DNA of 43,946 nt, taken from assembly GCA_910588225.1 (NCBI GenBank), contig CAJUQT010000037.1, positions 1 through 43,946 of the forward strand. The letters are read 5' to 3'. Below the pieces are notes generated by a model. The model had not been told where the DNA came from and searched no databases. It saw nothing but the letters and a program-made list of their open reading frames with translations. Positions 27,333 to 36,254 of the stretch are shown one piece after another; within the stretch, counting starts at the first letter, position 1; every line of letters starts with the position of its first letter. Made by a program: the position numbers and the translations under genes. The DNA comes from an uncultured Acetatifactor sp. GTDB lineage: Bacteria; Bacillota; Clostridia; Lachnospirales; Lachnospiraceae.

Positions 27333-27361
27333 ATTATAATCTCTTTCCCCACCGCGCGCAA
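27333..27361 (-). promoter_or_regulatory. Promoter of the SNF2 gene
   Basis: Minus strand TTGCGC (27356-27361), 17 bases, TATAAT (27333-27338). It predicts a leader of about 110 bases and decides for the start at 27213. Confidence 0.65.
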
Positions 27362-27377
27362 GTTTTTTGCACATGCG

Positions 27378-27407
27378 AAAAGGCCCCGGCTTTTACCGTG
27401 ACCTTTT
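27378..27407 (-). terminator. Possible terminator after the tetR gene
   Basis: On the minus strand AAAAGG and CCTTTT flank an inner CGG/CCG pairing. It lies about 110 bases past the TetR stop. The T run is short, so this is a weak call. Confidence 0.4.
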
Positions 27408-27518
27408 CACTATTTCTTATGAGGGGGGAGATAGTGAGTTCATCAACTATCTGTTTCTATACTACAAAAGAATTGTGTCCAAAGTGTGTCCATTTTCTAA
27501 ATTAAAATCTAAAAAAGT

Positions 27519-28190
27519 TTAAAACTGAGATAAACCCGGCCGACAGTCCGCGGTACCTGCAGTACTCCCCAGCTCGTTCAATATGCCCTGAGAGGCCAGC
27601 ATCTTAATCCTTTCAAGATTCGGGGAAAAGCACTCATCCGTCACTGCGGCGAACACATAGGTCAGCAGATGTGCAAACACACTGAACACCATATATTCCA
27701 TAGGGATATCTCCCCGCAGTTCTCCCCGCTCCACTCCCCGCCGCAGAATTTTTCCGAATATATTCACCGGCTGATAGGCGGCAAAGGATTCAGAATTCAG
27801 CTTTTCCCGAACCATCCTGCTGAACTCTGAATTATCCGTCATCATATGCACGAATCGCAGAAAACAGTTCAGACGCATATCCTTTTGCCTAATCACTTCC
27901 ATCACAAAAGAAAACTGTTCCTGAAAGCTCGCCTTCTCTTCCAAAGTACTTTTCAGCCAGTCAAAACTCCATTTTATCTGATATACCACAGCACAGGCCA
28001 CAAGCTCCTCTTTGGAGTCAAAATACTCGTATGCCGTTCCTTTCCCGATTCCTGCTCTCTCCGTGATGGCGGAGACGCGCATGCCAGATGCGTCCATCCC
28101 CTCCTCCAACATCTCAATCACGGCCCCGTACATCTGCCGCACCTTCGGCGGCACCTGACTGATATCCTCCAAACCGTTGATTTTTCCCAT
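27519..28190 (-). CDS. TetR/AcrR-family repressor of the upstream RND gene
   Basis: The 223-residue protein has an N-terminal TetR helix-turn-helix. AITERAGIGKGTAYEYFDSKEELV (about residues 42-65) includes the typical turn and the YFxSKEEL helix. A helical ligand-binding domain follows. The gene begins 15 bases after the RND stop, with GGGAGAGA as ribosome site, so it is the second gene of the same transcript. A dyad typical of TetR operators lies just downstream of the predicted transcription start of that operon. This arrangement suggests autoregulated control of the exporter by an unknown ligand. Confidence 0.92.
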   Translation of the reverse strand: MGKINGLEDISQVPPKVRQMYGAVIEMLEEGMDASGMRVSAITERAGIGKGTAYEYFDSKEELVACAVVYQIKWSFDWLKSTLEEKASFQEQFSFVMEVIRQKDMRLNCFLRFVHMMTDNSEFSRMVREKLNSESFAAYQPVNIFGKILRRGVERGELRGDIPMEYMVFSVFAHLLTYVFAAVTDECFSPNLERIKMLASQGILNELGSTAGTADCRPGLSQF

Positions 28191-28205
28191 ATTTTTCTCT
28201 CCCGC

Positions 28206-31200
28206 CTACAATTCCGGCTCAGCCAATTCCGCGCTCCCTTTCTTTTTCTCCCGGTTGAACAGGTCATAGATGCAGGGAATCACGATCAGTGTCAGCAGTG
28301 TACCATAAAGCAGTCCGCCGATGGTAACCACCGCCATGGGTCTGGCCATCTCCGCTCCCATATCGCTGCTGAACACCATGGTGGACAGCGCCAGAATGGT
28401 GGTCAGAGCTGTCATCAGCACAGGCCGGAGCCTTGTACGGCCTGCAGTGAGAATCGCCTGACGTTTTTCAATACCGCTTTCCCGCAGCTGATTCATATAG
28501 TCAATAATGACGATACCATTGTTGACTATGATTCCCGCCAGCATGACAAAGCCTATCATGGCAATGACACTCACTTCACTTCCCGTGACATACAGCCCCA
28601 GAAATCCTCCCGTGAACGCAAGCGGAATGGTGAACATGATGATAAACGGAGATTTCAGCGACTGGAACTGTGCCACCATAATCAGATACATAAACAAAAT
28701 GGCCAGTATCATCATCAGCATAACCTGTTCCATGGCATCCACAATTGTCTCATTTTCACCTGAAAATACCAGCCTGTATCCTGCCGGCAGTTCGTAGCCG
28801 GCCAGCTTTTCCTCCACATCACCGGACACAAGTCCCACATTATATCCCTCTGCAATGGCGGCGGACACGGACACATACCTTGTCTGGTCCGCGCGGCTGA
28901 TGGATACAAATGCTTCCGTTGTCTTAAAAGAGGCAAGTTCTGACAGCGGCACTTTCACCTTTTCTCCTTCTTCATCAGTGCCTTCTATCTCCAGATCCTT
29001 TACCAGTTCCCTGGTCAGTTCAAGGTCTCCTCCGTTCATGACATAGACATTATAATCTTTATCGGCGGCAACCAGCGTAGTGGCACTGCCTGCTTCCGCC
29101 AGTCTGGCATAAATCTGCGTATATACCTGAGCCACCGTAAGTCCGTAATGCACCGCTTCGTCCCGGTCAATGATGATTCTCAGCTCCTCATCCGCATCTT
29201 CCAGCCCATCGCTGACATCGGCTGTTCCTTCCACGCTCTCCACCACGGCCGCTACTTCTTCCGCAATGCTTCGCAGCATGTCCAGATCACGGCCTCTCAC
29301 CTGAATGGAGATACCGCTGCCGCCCATGGCGCTCATATCCATACTGGATGTATCAATGGTAATCTCCGCCTCCAACTCTGCCGTTTTCTCTCTGATCATA
29401 CGGGCAATTTCTTCATTGCTCCTCTTTTTGTCTTCTCGGGTCACCACATAAATGGTGGCCAGATTACTGCTGCCGTCACCTCCGCCGCCCATCACGGACA
29501 TGGCAGAACTGCTGGACATGGCTCCCACATTCTCCACATCCTCTATGGACAGAATGGCTTCCACCACCTTATCCGAGATTTCTCCTGTCTCTTCCAGTGT
29601 GGCGTCGTCAGGAAGTGCCACATTCACCGTCAGCTGTGTGGAATCCATATCCGACATAAAGGCAGTTCCGTTGGTAAAAGCCAGCGCAATGCTGCCCAGA
29701 AACAGTCCAAATACCAGAATCAGCACCAGCGCTTTCCCCTTCAGCGACAGTTCCAACAGTCTTTCATAACCTTTCGTCATTCCCTCGAATAGTCTGCCGC
29801 TCTTCTGCTCTCTGGTCCTGACCAGCATCTTCGATGACATGGCAGGAACCACGGTAAGCGCAATAGCCAAACTGGCAAACAACGAATATGCAATTGTCAG
29901 TCCCATATCTACGAACAGCTGTCTGGTAATCCCTTCCGTAAATACAATGGGCAGGAATACACAGACTGTGGTCAGTGTGGAGGCAGTAATGGCCCCTGCC
30001 ACTTCTCTGGCCCCTTCCATGGCCGCCTCCCGCACCGAATTTCCCTCACTTCGAAGTCTGTATATATTTTCTATCACCACGATGGAATTATCCACCAGCA
30101 TACCGATTCCCAGCGCCAGTCCTGACAGAGAGATGATATTCAGCGTCACTCCGCTGAAGTACATACATACAATGGCAGTCACCAGACTGACAGGAATGGA
30201 GAAAGCCACCACAAGCGTAGGCCGCAGATCCTTCAGGAACACCAGGAGAATCAGAATCGCCAGCACCCCGCCCACCAGGATATTGTTGAGGATGGAGTCC
30301 ATAACCAGATCAATATAGATTCCCTGATCCATCAGCTTTATCAGAGACAAATCAGGATTCTCTTCCATCAGTTCTCCGAACCGCTCTCCCAGAGAATCCG
30401 ACACCTCGCCGGTGGAATAGCCTGTCTGCTTCTGGATGCTCAGCATAACGCCCGCGCTGCCGTCCACATTGGTGTAGATCTCAGCAGAATTATCCGTATA
30501 AAACACATCCGCCACGTCTCCGAGTGTGATTACAGGCACCCCATCCATATGCAGATCCATCAAAGGCAGCGCCTGCAGCTCCTCCACGGTAGATGGTTTA
30601 TCCCCCACCCGCACCATGTAGCTGATTCCTTCTTCGGTGACATAGCCCGCCGGCATGGAGAAGTTCTGGGCGGTGAGAAGATTTTTTATGGTGTCCACTG
30701 TCAGAATATTGGTCATATCCGCCTGTTCATAGGCTGCTTCCTTCGCATCCGCCAGCTGCTTTTCCCCCTCTTCCAGCTGCTTTTCCGCATCCTTCATCTG
30801 CGCCTCGGCATCTTCCATCTGCTCCAGCCCACTTTTAATCTGTTCCTCTCCCGTTTTCAGCTGAGACTCCACCACCTCCAATTGATACTCTCCCATGGAA
30901 ATGGTCGCTTTGCCGTTGGCGAATTCAACGGCCGCCGCCATCTGTCCTTTCTCGATGGCAATCAGGCCACTGTTAATATCGTTGATGGCCTGTGTAAGAT
31001 CCGTGATATTCTGCTTTTGCAGCATTTCATTGATCATTGCCACATATCCGTCATAGCCCAGACCATTGGTCAGCGCCGCCAGCGCGGATTTCATATCCTC
31101 ATATCGTACCAGGATACTGCCGTTTTGCTCCAATAATTCAAGCATACTTTTAGCCGACTCCTGAGCCGCTCCCAACGCGGTTCCTACCGTAGTGGTAAGC

Positions 31201-32519
31201 TGCATAATTGCCTCTTCATCCGGTATGACCGACTGATCAGGAATTCCGTTGCTGATATCTATCACAGGATACCAGCGTGGCAGCGCCTGCTCCGCTGCAA
31301 AAATACCCGCCAGCTCTTCGCTGACACCAGAGAGCAGCGGCAGTGCCGTATTCCCTCTGAATTCCGTCTGCAGCTTATCAATATTATCACATGCTCTCCC
31401 AAAATCCCCGATAATTGCCGCTCCCTCCGGAGAGACAATGGATCCGCCGGCCTCTATCAATGCCATGGCTCTGGTCAGAGCATCCGCCCACTCGGTCATA
31501 TAAGCAGTGTATTTTGTCAGATACTCTCCGTCACGCAGCGCCTCCAGACTGCCTTTTTCCTTCTCTATAGCGCCAAACTGTTCCACTGCCGGCGCCATCT
31601 GTCCGATACCGTCATTCAGCTGCTTCGCTGTGGCAAGATTTGTCTGGATTTCTTCCAGCTGCGCCTTGGCGCTCAGCAGAGAATTTTTCTGGACTGCCAG
31701 CTGATTATTGATTGCCTCCTGCTGATTCTCCAGCTCCTGCTTACCGTCCTCCAGCTCCTTCTTGCCATCCTCCAGTTCTTTCTTTCCGTCCGCAAGCTCC
31801 CTCTGTCCGTCCAGAAGCTCCTTTTTGCCGTCCGCAAGTTCTTTTCTGCCGTCTTCCAGTTCCTTCCGGCCTTCTGCAAGCTCTTCCTCCGCCTCCAGCA
31901 TCTTCTCATCGATGGAAGCAAAAACCTTATCATTGACGGCGTCCACCTTATCCTGACGGATAATAACATTTACACTCTCTTCCAGCAGGCCTGTGGCACT
32001 GACACTGGCAACGCCTTCAATGCTCTCCAAATCCGGCATGACGCTTTCCTGCACATATGTACTGATCTGAGCGTTGTCCATTCCCTCCACACCCACTGCC
32101 GCAATCATCACCGGCAGCATATCCGGATTCAGCTTCATGATAATGGGATTTCCCACCGAATCGCTCCAATAGCTTTTAATCTGGTCCAGACTCTCCCGTA
32201 TCTCCAGGGATACCGCATTCATATCCGCTGTCTGCGAAAATTCCAGGATTACCATGGAATAATTCTCATTGGAAATCGAGCTGATGCTCTCGATATTGCT
32301 CACCGTGGCCATGGCCGCTTCCACCGGCTGCGTCACCACAGCTTCCACTGTCTCCGGATTGGCTCCCCCATAAGTGGTCATGACGATTACATAGGGAAGG
32401 CTGATATTGGGCAGTAAATCCGCCGTCATTCTGGTAAAAGACACAATACCCAGAATAATAGCCAGTACCACACCCACCAGCACTGTATATGGTTTCTTCA
32501 CACTGAATCTGGAAATCAT
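28206..32519 (-). CDS. RND-superfamily exporter with large coiled-coil insertion
   Basis: The 1437-residue membrane protein follows the AcrB/SwrC type of RND permease. It has an N-terminal helix, porter domain, six-helix block including the NILVGGVLAILILLVFLKD and GIGMLVDNSIVVIENIYRLR segments, then a second porter domain and helix block (FMYLIMVAQFQS, GIVVNNGIVIIDYMNQLR). Unlike typical members of about 1050 residues, it carries an extra segment of about 400 residues in the first porter domain (roughly residues 204-610). The insertion begins with a heptad region of xDGKKEL units and ends with a second coiled coil (ESQLKTGEEQIKSGLEQMED). An antiparallel hairpin is likely, resembling a built-in adaptor for a cell with no outer membrane. 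AGGAGG precedes the ATG at 32519. The frame 26 codons upstream lacks support. Confidence 0.9.
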   Translation of the reverse strand: MISRFSVKKPYTVLVGVVLAIILGIVSFTRMTADLLPNISLPYVIVMTTYGGANPETVEAVVTQPVEAAMATVSNIESISSISNENYSMVILEFSQTADMNAVSLEIRESLDQIKSYWSDSVGNPIIMKLNPDMLPVMIAAVGVEGMDNAQISTYVQESVMPDLESIEGVASVSATGLLEESVNVIIRQDKVDAVNDKVFASIDEKMLEAEEELAEGRKELEDGRKELADGKKELLDGQRELADGKKELEDGKKELEDGKQELENQQEAINNQLAVQKNSLLSAKAQLEEIQTNLATAKQLNDGIGQMAPAVEQFGAIEKEKGSLEALRDGEYLTKYTAYMTEWADALTRAMALIEAGGSIVSPEGAAIIGDFGRACDNIDKLQTEFRGNTALPLLSGVSEELAGIFAAEQALPRWYPVIDISNGIPDQSVIPDEEAIMQLTTTVGTALGAAQESAKSMLELLEQNGSILVRYEDMKSALAALTNGLGYDGYVAMINEMLQKQNITDLTQAINDINSGLIAIEKGQMAAAVEFANGKATISMGEYQLEVVESQLKTGEEQIKSGLEQMEDAEAQMKDAEKQLEEGEKQLADAKEAAYEQADMTNILTVDTIKNLLTAQNFSMPAGYVTEEGISYMVRVGDKPSTVEELQALPLMDLHMDGVPVITLGDVADVFYTDNSAEIYTNVDGSAGVMLSIQKQTGYSTGEVSDSLGERFGELMEENPDLSLIKLMDQGIYIDLVMDSILNNILVGGVLAILILLVFLKDLRPTLVVAFSIPVSLVTAIVCMYFSGVTLNIISLSGLALGIGMLVDNSIVVIENIYRLRSEGNSVREAAMEGAREVAGAITASTLTTVCVFLPIVFTEGITRQLFVDMGLTIAYSLFASLAIALTVVPAMSSKMLVRTREQKSGRLFEGMTKGYERLLELSLKGKALVLILVFGLFLGSIALAFTNGTAFMSDMDSTQLTVNVALPDDATLEETGEISDKVVEAILSIEDVENVGAMSSSSAMSVMGGGGDGSSNLATIYVVTREDKKRSNEEIARMIREKTAELEAEITIDTSSMDMSAMGGSGISIQVRGRDLDMLRSIAEEVAAVVESVEGTADVSDGLEDADEELRIIIDRDEAVHYGLTVAQVYTQIYARLAEAGSATTLVAADKDYNVYVMNGGDLELTRELVKDLEIEGTDEEGEKVKVPLSELASFKTTEAFVSISRADQTRYVSVSAAIAEGYNVGLVSGDVEEKLAGYELPAGYRLVFSGENETIVDAMEQVMLMMILAILFMYLIMVAQFQSLKSPFIIMFTIPLAFTGGFLGLYVTGSEVSVIAMIGFVMLAGIIVNNGIVIIDYMNQLRESGIEKRQAILTAGRTRLRPVLMTALTTILALSTMVFSSDMGAEMARPMAVVTIGGLLYGTLLTLIVIPCIYDLFNREKKKGSAELAEPEL
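31728..31892 (-). repeat. Imperfect 21-bp tandem repeat coding heptads in the RND protein
   Basis: About eight 21-bp units encode seven-residue blocks of the form EDGKKEL, ADGKKEL, LDGQREL. Units differ by several bases, so the array is old rather than a recent expansion. Confidence 0.8.
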
Positions 32520-32539
32520 TTCCGTATTCCTCCTGCCGT

Positions 32540-32555
32540 CCGACCAGTCGGTCGG
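32540..32555. promoter_or_regulatory. TetR-type operator of the RND-tetR operon
   Basis: A dyad with six-base arms CCGACC and GGTCGG around AGTC. It lies about 7-22 bases downstream of the predicted transcription start, between the promoter and the ribosome site, as expected for a repressor roadblock. Confidence 0.7.
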
Positions 32556-32568
32556 TTTTCTGCCGTTG

Positions 32569-32597
32569 ATTATATGCCCCATCTTTTTTAATGTCAA
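32569..32597 (-). promoter_or_regulatory. Consensus promoter of the RND-tetR operon
   Basis: Minus strand TTGACA (32592-32597), exactly 17 bases, TATAAT (32569-32574). Both hexamers are perfect, so the basal promoter should be strong and control should rest on the repressor. Confidence 0.85.
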
Positions 32598-32631
32598 TAA
32601 AATGAATCTGTTCCTTTTCTAAAAAAACAAT

Positions 32632-32656
32632 AAAAAAATCCGGCATTTCTGCCGGA
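32632..32656 (-). terminator. Terminator after sigH
   Basis: On the minus strand TCCGGCA, loop GAAA, TGCCGGA, then seven T. It begins 4 bases past the sigH stop codon. Confidence 0.9.
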
Positions 32657-32659
32657 CTG

Positions 32660-33277
32660 TCACAGCATTTTCCTGATTTTCGCCTTCAGCCTCTGCAGAG
32701 CGTTATCTGTTGCCTTTTCATCCCTGCTCAGCACTCTGGCAATCTGTGTATAGCTCATCCCTGTAATATAAAGGTCCAGAACCTGTTTCTCAAAGTCGCT
32801 GAGTTCCTCCTCTATCATACGCTCCAGATAATCTACCCTCTCCTTATCCAGAAAAAGCTCCTCCGGATTCGGCTTTGTTTTGTCCGCCAGCAGTTCCATC
32901 AGGTTCATTCCCTCTCTGTCATCCCCGGTTTCTTCCCAGTCCAGAGATACATAGGTATTCAGCGGAAAATGCTTCTGTCTCCTGGAAGCCTGCACTGCCG
33001 TGTATATCTGACGATTGATACACAGCTCGGCAAAGGAGCTGAAGCTGGCATCCCGCCCGGTATCATAATCTCTCACCGCCTTAAACAGTCCAATCATACC
33101 TTCCTGTATAAGATCTTCGCTGTCTGCCCCCAGAATGAACATGGACTTTGCCTTGCTGCGCACCAGATTTTTATATTTATCACAGATATAATCCATAACA
33201 GGAGTTTCTCCTCTGCGGAGGCGGTCAATCAGCTCTTCGTCACTGTATTGTCTGTAGCCTGCGTATCTGTCTCCCAT
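32660..33277 (-). CDS. sigH: RNA polymerase sigma factor, SigH (Spo0H) type
   Basis: This 205-residue sigma-70 family factor lacks region 1. Region 2 contains ADSEDLIQEGMIGLFKAVRDY and the promoter-melting FSSFAELCINRQIYTAVQAS. Region 4 contains SDFEKQVLDLYITGMSYTQI and the helix-turn-helix RDEKATDNALQRLK. The match to Spo0H of spore formers is close in sequence and in genome position, since sigH follows rlmB in many Firmicutes. SigH directs early sporulation or transition-state genes in Bacillus and Clostridium, but whether this organism sporulates cannot be told here. GGAGAGAAGG precedes the ATG. A MITE-like element lies only 30 bases upstream and may carry part of the promoter. Confidence 0.92.
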   Translation of the reverse strand: MGDRYAGYRQYSDEELIDRLRRGETPVMDYICDKYKNLVRSKAKSMFILGADSEDLIQEGMIGLFKAVRDYDTGRDASFSSFAELCINRQIYTAVQASRRQKHFPLNTYVSLDWEETGDDREGMNLMELLADKTKPNPEELFLDKERVDYLERMIEEELSDFEKQVLDLYITGMSYTQIARVLSRDEKATDNALQRLKAKIRKML

Positions 33278-33307
33278 ATTCCTTCTCTCCCGCCGCTCTT
33301 CTATTTA

Positions 33308-33477
33308 TACTAGAGCGTGTTTGAAAATTGCCTTCTGACAGATGTGCGTCACAATTTGTGGAAGATTTGAGCCAAATGAAGGGCACATAGCGGGTTATGT
33401 AACCTGAATTTGGCTCAAATATACCGCGAAGCAGGGCGCGCAGATGGCGGAAATGATTTTTCAAACACGCTCTAGTA
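33308..33477. mobile_element. MITE-like element, 170 bp
   Basis: Terminal inverted repeats of 20 bases (TACTAGAGCGTGTTTGAAAA at the left, its complement at the right) bound a stretch with no gene. An internal 13-bp inverted repeat ATTTGAGCCAAAT/ATTTGGCTCAAAT would let the whole unit fold into a long hairpin. TA at both ends could be a target duplication as in Tc1/mariner or IS630 derivatives. It sits between rlmB and sigH, where yacP is found in Bacillus. On the minus strand its outer end creates TAGTATAAATAG, a possible -10 for sigH. Confidence 0.75.
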
Positions 33478-33600
33478 CTATAATCCGGTTAGTCTCTAAA
33501 CTATAACCGAATATAGCACTAGAGGCCACTAATAATTACCACCGCTATTCTCAAGCCGGCCTCCCCATTCAGACGGGTTCAGCCAGAACCGGTCATCTTT

Positions 33601-34344
33601 TCACATCATGCCGCGCTGCCGCACAATCTCATAGGCCAGCACGCCTGCCGCCACGGAGGCGTTCAGGGAATCAATATTCCCCTTCATGGGAATGGCCGCC
33701 GTCATATCGCACTTCTCCCTCACCAGACGTCCCACGCCCTCTCCCTCGCTGCCGATGACAAGCCCTATGGGGCCCTTCAGATTCAGGTCGTACATGGTTG
33801 TGCCTCCCATATCCGCGCAGACGAACCACAGCCCCTCTTTTTTCAACTCCCCGATGGTTTTCGCCAGATTGGTGACCTTCGCCACCGGAGTATAGTTCAA
33901 CGCCCCCGCGGAAGTTCTCGCCACAGCGGCGGTCAGTCCCACCGCACGGTTCCTCGGAATAATCACACCGTGAGCTCCTGCCAGATTGGCGGTACGGATG
34001 ATAGCCCCCAGATTATGGGGATCCTCAATATTATCCAGCAGAATCACAAAGGGAGGCTCCTGCCTCTCCTGCGCCGCCTTCAGGATATCCTCCACGGACG
34101 CATATTCATAAGCGGCCGCCATGGCAATCACACCCTGATGCTTTCCTGTGTCAGAGAGCTGGTCAAGACGCTCTCTGGTCACATACTTAATCTGCGTGCC
34201 CTGTTTTGCGGCTTCCCTCTTAACGGTCAGAATGGGCCCGTCCTTACAGCCGTCCAAAATATAGAGCCTGTCTATGGTCTTGCCGGAACGAAACGCTTCC
34301 GTCACCGCATTTCTTCCCTCTATTGTAAATTCTCTGTATGCCAT
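33601..34344 (-). CDS. rlmB: 23S rRNA 2'-O-methyltransferase (RlmB/TrmH family)
   Basis: This 247-residue SPOUT methyltransferase has an N-terminal L30e-like substrate-binding domain (IEGRNAVTEAFRSGKTIDRLYI). The three SPOUT motifs form the knotted AdoMet site: NIEDPHNLGAIIRTANLAGAHGV, IGSEGEGVGRLVREKCD and IPMKGNIDSLNASVAAGVLAYEI. RlmB methylates G2251 in the ribosomal P loop, but family members can act on other rRNA or tRNA sites. The gene follows mrnC by 12 bases in the cysE operon, the usual Firmicutes order. The ATG at 34344 has GGAGG. Confidence 0.93.
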   Translation of the reverse strand: MAYREFTIEGRNAVTEAFRSGKTIDRLYILDGCKDGPILTVKREAAKQGTQIKYVTRERLDQLSDTGKHQGVIAMAAAYEYASVEDILKAAQERQEPPFVILLDNIEDPHNLGAIIRTANLAGAHGVIIPRNRAVGLTAAVARTSAGALNYTPVAKVTNLAKTIGELKKEGLWFVCADMGGTTMYDLNLKGPIGLVIGSEGEGVGRLVREKCDMTAAIPMKGNIDSLNASVAAGVLAYEIVRQRGMM

Positions 34345-34356
34345 TTTTCCTCCATT

Positions 34357-34839
34357 CTACGGCAAATGGCCGGCAGCCTCGATGCCGTTTCGCACCAGCT
34401 CCAGAATCCGCTTCATATCATCCCTTAAATACAGCCAGCCCAGCACTGCCTCAAAGCCGGTGGCCCTGAGATAGTCCTGAACACTGGCATTTTTAGCGGT
34501 GGTATGAGGTTTGGAATTTCTCCCTCTCCGATACACCGCCTGTTCCTCCTCCGTGAAACTGCCTTCCAGAGCCTGTGCCATTTGGGCCTGGGCATTTGCG
34601 CTGACATATTTTATGGAAAGGCGGTGGAGTTCGTTGACCGGTCGGTTTCCTCTCTCCACCACCATCGTCCGGATAATCAGGTCATAGATTGCATCTCCCA
34701 CATAAGCCAGAGTCAGCGGAGAATACATTCTGATATCCTGACATCTGCCCGGGAAACTCTCTCGGATCACCGACTGTAAACTGACACACTCCCTCTGCAA
34801 ATCTAACGGTTTCTGCTCTCTGTTTATGCTTTCTTCCAC
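34357..34839 (-). CDS. mrnC: Mini-ribonuclease III
   Basis: The 160-residue protein is a stand-alone RNase III catalytic domain without the RNA-binding tail. LAYVGDAIYDLIIR (about residues 44-57) carries the catalytic aspartate. The RRGRNSKPHTTAKNA and EAVLGWLYL segments complete the family pattern. Mini-III matures 23S rRNA ends in Firmicutes. The gene overlaps cysS by 16 bases. Its start is GTG (34837-34839) with GAGAGGG at about nine bases. The next ATG is in the middle of the catalytic motif region, so a non-ATG start is likely. Confidence 0.93.
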   Translation of the reverse strand: MEESINREQKPLDLQRECVSLQSVIRESFPGRCQDIRMYSPLTLAYVGDAIYDLIIRTMVVERGNRPVNELHRLSIKYVSANAQAQMAQALEGSFTEEEQAVYRRGRNSKPHTTAKNASVQDYLRATGFEAVLGWLYLRDDMKRILELVRNGIEAAGHLP

Positions 34840-36245
34840 TTTACACCCTCTCTGGTATCCTCCAGAATGATACCCTTCTCCAAAAGCTCTGCCCGGATGG
34901 CATCCGCCTTTGCAAAGTCCCTTTCCTTCTTCGCAGCTCTGCGCTCTTCGATTTTTTCCAGAATATAAACCTCCAGCTGTGCATCCACTTCATTTTCCGC
35001 TTTCCCTGCCTCATAAGCCGTGGTCAAATTCAGGGAAAGAACTTTGTCGAAATCCTCTGCCAACGCATATTTCGTGGCATCCGACATATCCTCTTTCAAC
35101 ATATCATAGAGTACGGTAGTCGCCATGGAGGAATTCAGATCGTCGCAGAGAGCCGCCTGGAACTTCTGCCTGTAGGCGTCAAATTTCTCTCTGTTCACTT
35201 CCCCGTCCTTCTTCAGGCCTCCGATACGCTTCACCAGCTTCTCGTAAGCAACCGTTGTGTTGTCCAGCACCTCATAGGAGAATTCCAGCGGCTTACGGTA
35301 ATGAGACTGCAGACAGAAGAAGCGGTAAACTATTGGATCATAACCTTTGGATTCCAGCAAAGATACTGTGAGGAAGTCTCCTTTGGATTTGCTCATCTTA
35401 CCGGTCTTATCTGTAAGATGATGCACATGGAACCAGTAATTGCACCATTTATGCCCCAGATAAGCCTCGCTCTGAGCAATCTCATTGGTATGATGAGGAA
35501 AAATGTTATCCACGCCGCCGCAGTGAATGTCCATATATTCGCCCAGATGCTTCATACTGATGCAGGAACACTCGATATGCCAGCCAGGATACCCCACACC
35601 CCAGGGACTGTCCCATTTCAATGCCTGGTCCTCGAACTTGGATCTGGTAAACCACAGCACAAAATCATTCCGATTCCTCTTATTGGCATCCTCCTCCACA
35701 TCATCCCGGACTCCCACCAGGAGCTCCTTTTCGCTCTGAGAAGAAAATACATAATAGTCGCCCAGCCTGGAGGTGTCAAAATAGACATTGCCGCCTGCCA
35801 CATAGGCATAGCCTTTTTCCAGCAGCACTTCCACCATATGGATGAACTCAGAAATGCAGTTGGTCGCAGGCTCCACTACATCCGGCGTCTTGATATTCAG
35901 CTTTGTGCAGTCACTGAAAAATGCGTCCGTGTAAAACTTCGCAATCTCCATCACAGTCTTGTGCTCCCGCTTCGCACCTTTCAGCATCTTATCCTCGCCG
36001 GTATCCGCATCGGAAGAAAGATGGCCCACATCTGTGATATTCATTACACGCTTCACATCATACCCCACATAGCGCAGCGTCTTCTCCAGAATATCCTCCA
36101 TAATGTAGCTTCGCAGATTCCCGATATGCGCATAGTGATAGACCGTGGGACCGCAGGTGTACATGGCCACTTTTCCGTCCTCATTAGGAATGAAAAGTTC
36201 CTCTTTTCTGTTTAATGTGTTGTAAAACCGTAATTTGTTGTCCAT
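34824..36245 (-). CDS. cysS: Cysteinyl-tRNA synthetase
   Basis: This 473-residue class I synthetase joins cysteine to tRNA-Cys. The HIGN motif (AHIGNLRSY), the KMSKSKGD motif and the zinc ligands in MYTCGPTVY, WHIECSCIS and the HCGGVDNIFPHHTNE segment are all intact. The length is standard. It is the second gene of the T-box operon after cysE, joining cysteine supply and charging. No Shine-Dalgarno is at normal distance from the ATG at 36245. GAAAGGA lies about 50 bases up, and an 8-bp hairpin between them would bring it to about 10 bases. Downstream it overlaps mrnC. Confidence 0.97.
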   Translation of the reverse strand: MDNKLRFYNTLNRKEELFIPNEDGKVAMYTCGPTVYHYAHIGNLRSYIMEDILEKTLRYVGYDVKRVMNITDVGHLSSDADTGEDKMLKGAKREHKTVMEIAKFYTDAFFSDCTKLNIKTPDVVEPATNCISEFIHMVEVLLEKGYAYVAGGNVYFDTSRLGDYYVFSSQSEKELLVGVRDDVEEDANKRNRNDFVLWFTRSKFEDQALKWDSPWGVGYPGWHIECSCISMKHLGEYMDIHCGGVDNIFPHHTNEIAQSEAYLGHKWCNYWFHVHHLTDKTGKMSKSKGDFLTVSLLESKGYDPIVYRFFCLQSHYRKPLEFSYEVLDNTTVAYEKLVKRIGGLKKDGEVNREKFDAYRQKFQAALCDDLNSSMATTVLYDMLKEDMSDATKYALAEDFDKVLSLNLTTAYEAGKAENEVDAQLEVYILEKIEERRAAKKERDFAKADAIRAELLEKGIILEDTREGVKWKKA

Positions 36246-36254
36246 TTTTTAATC

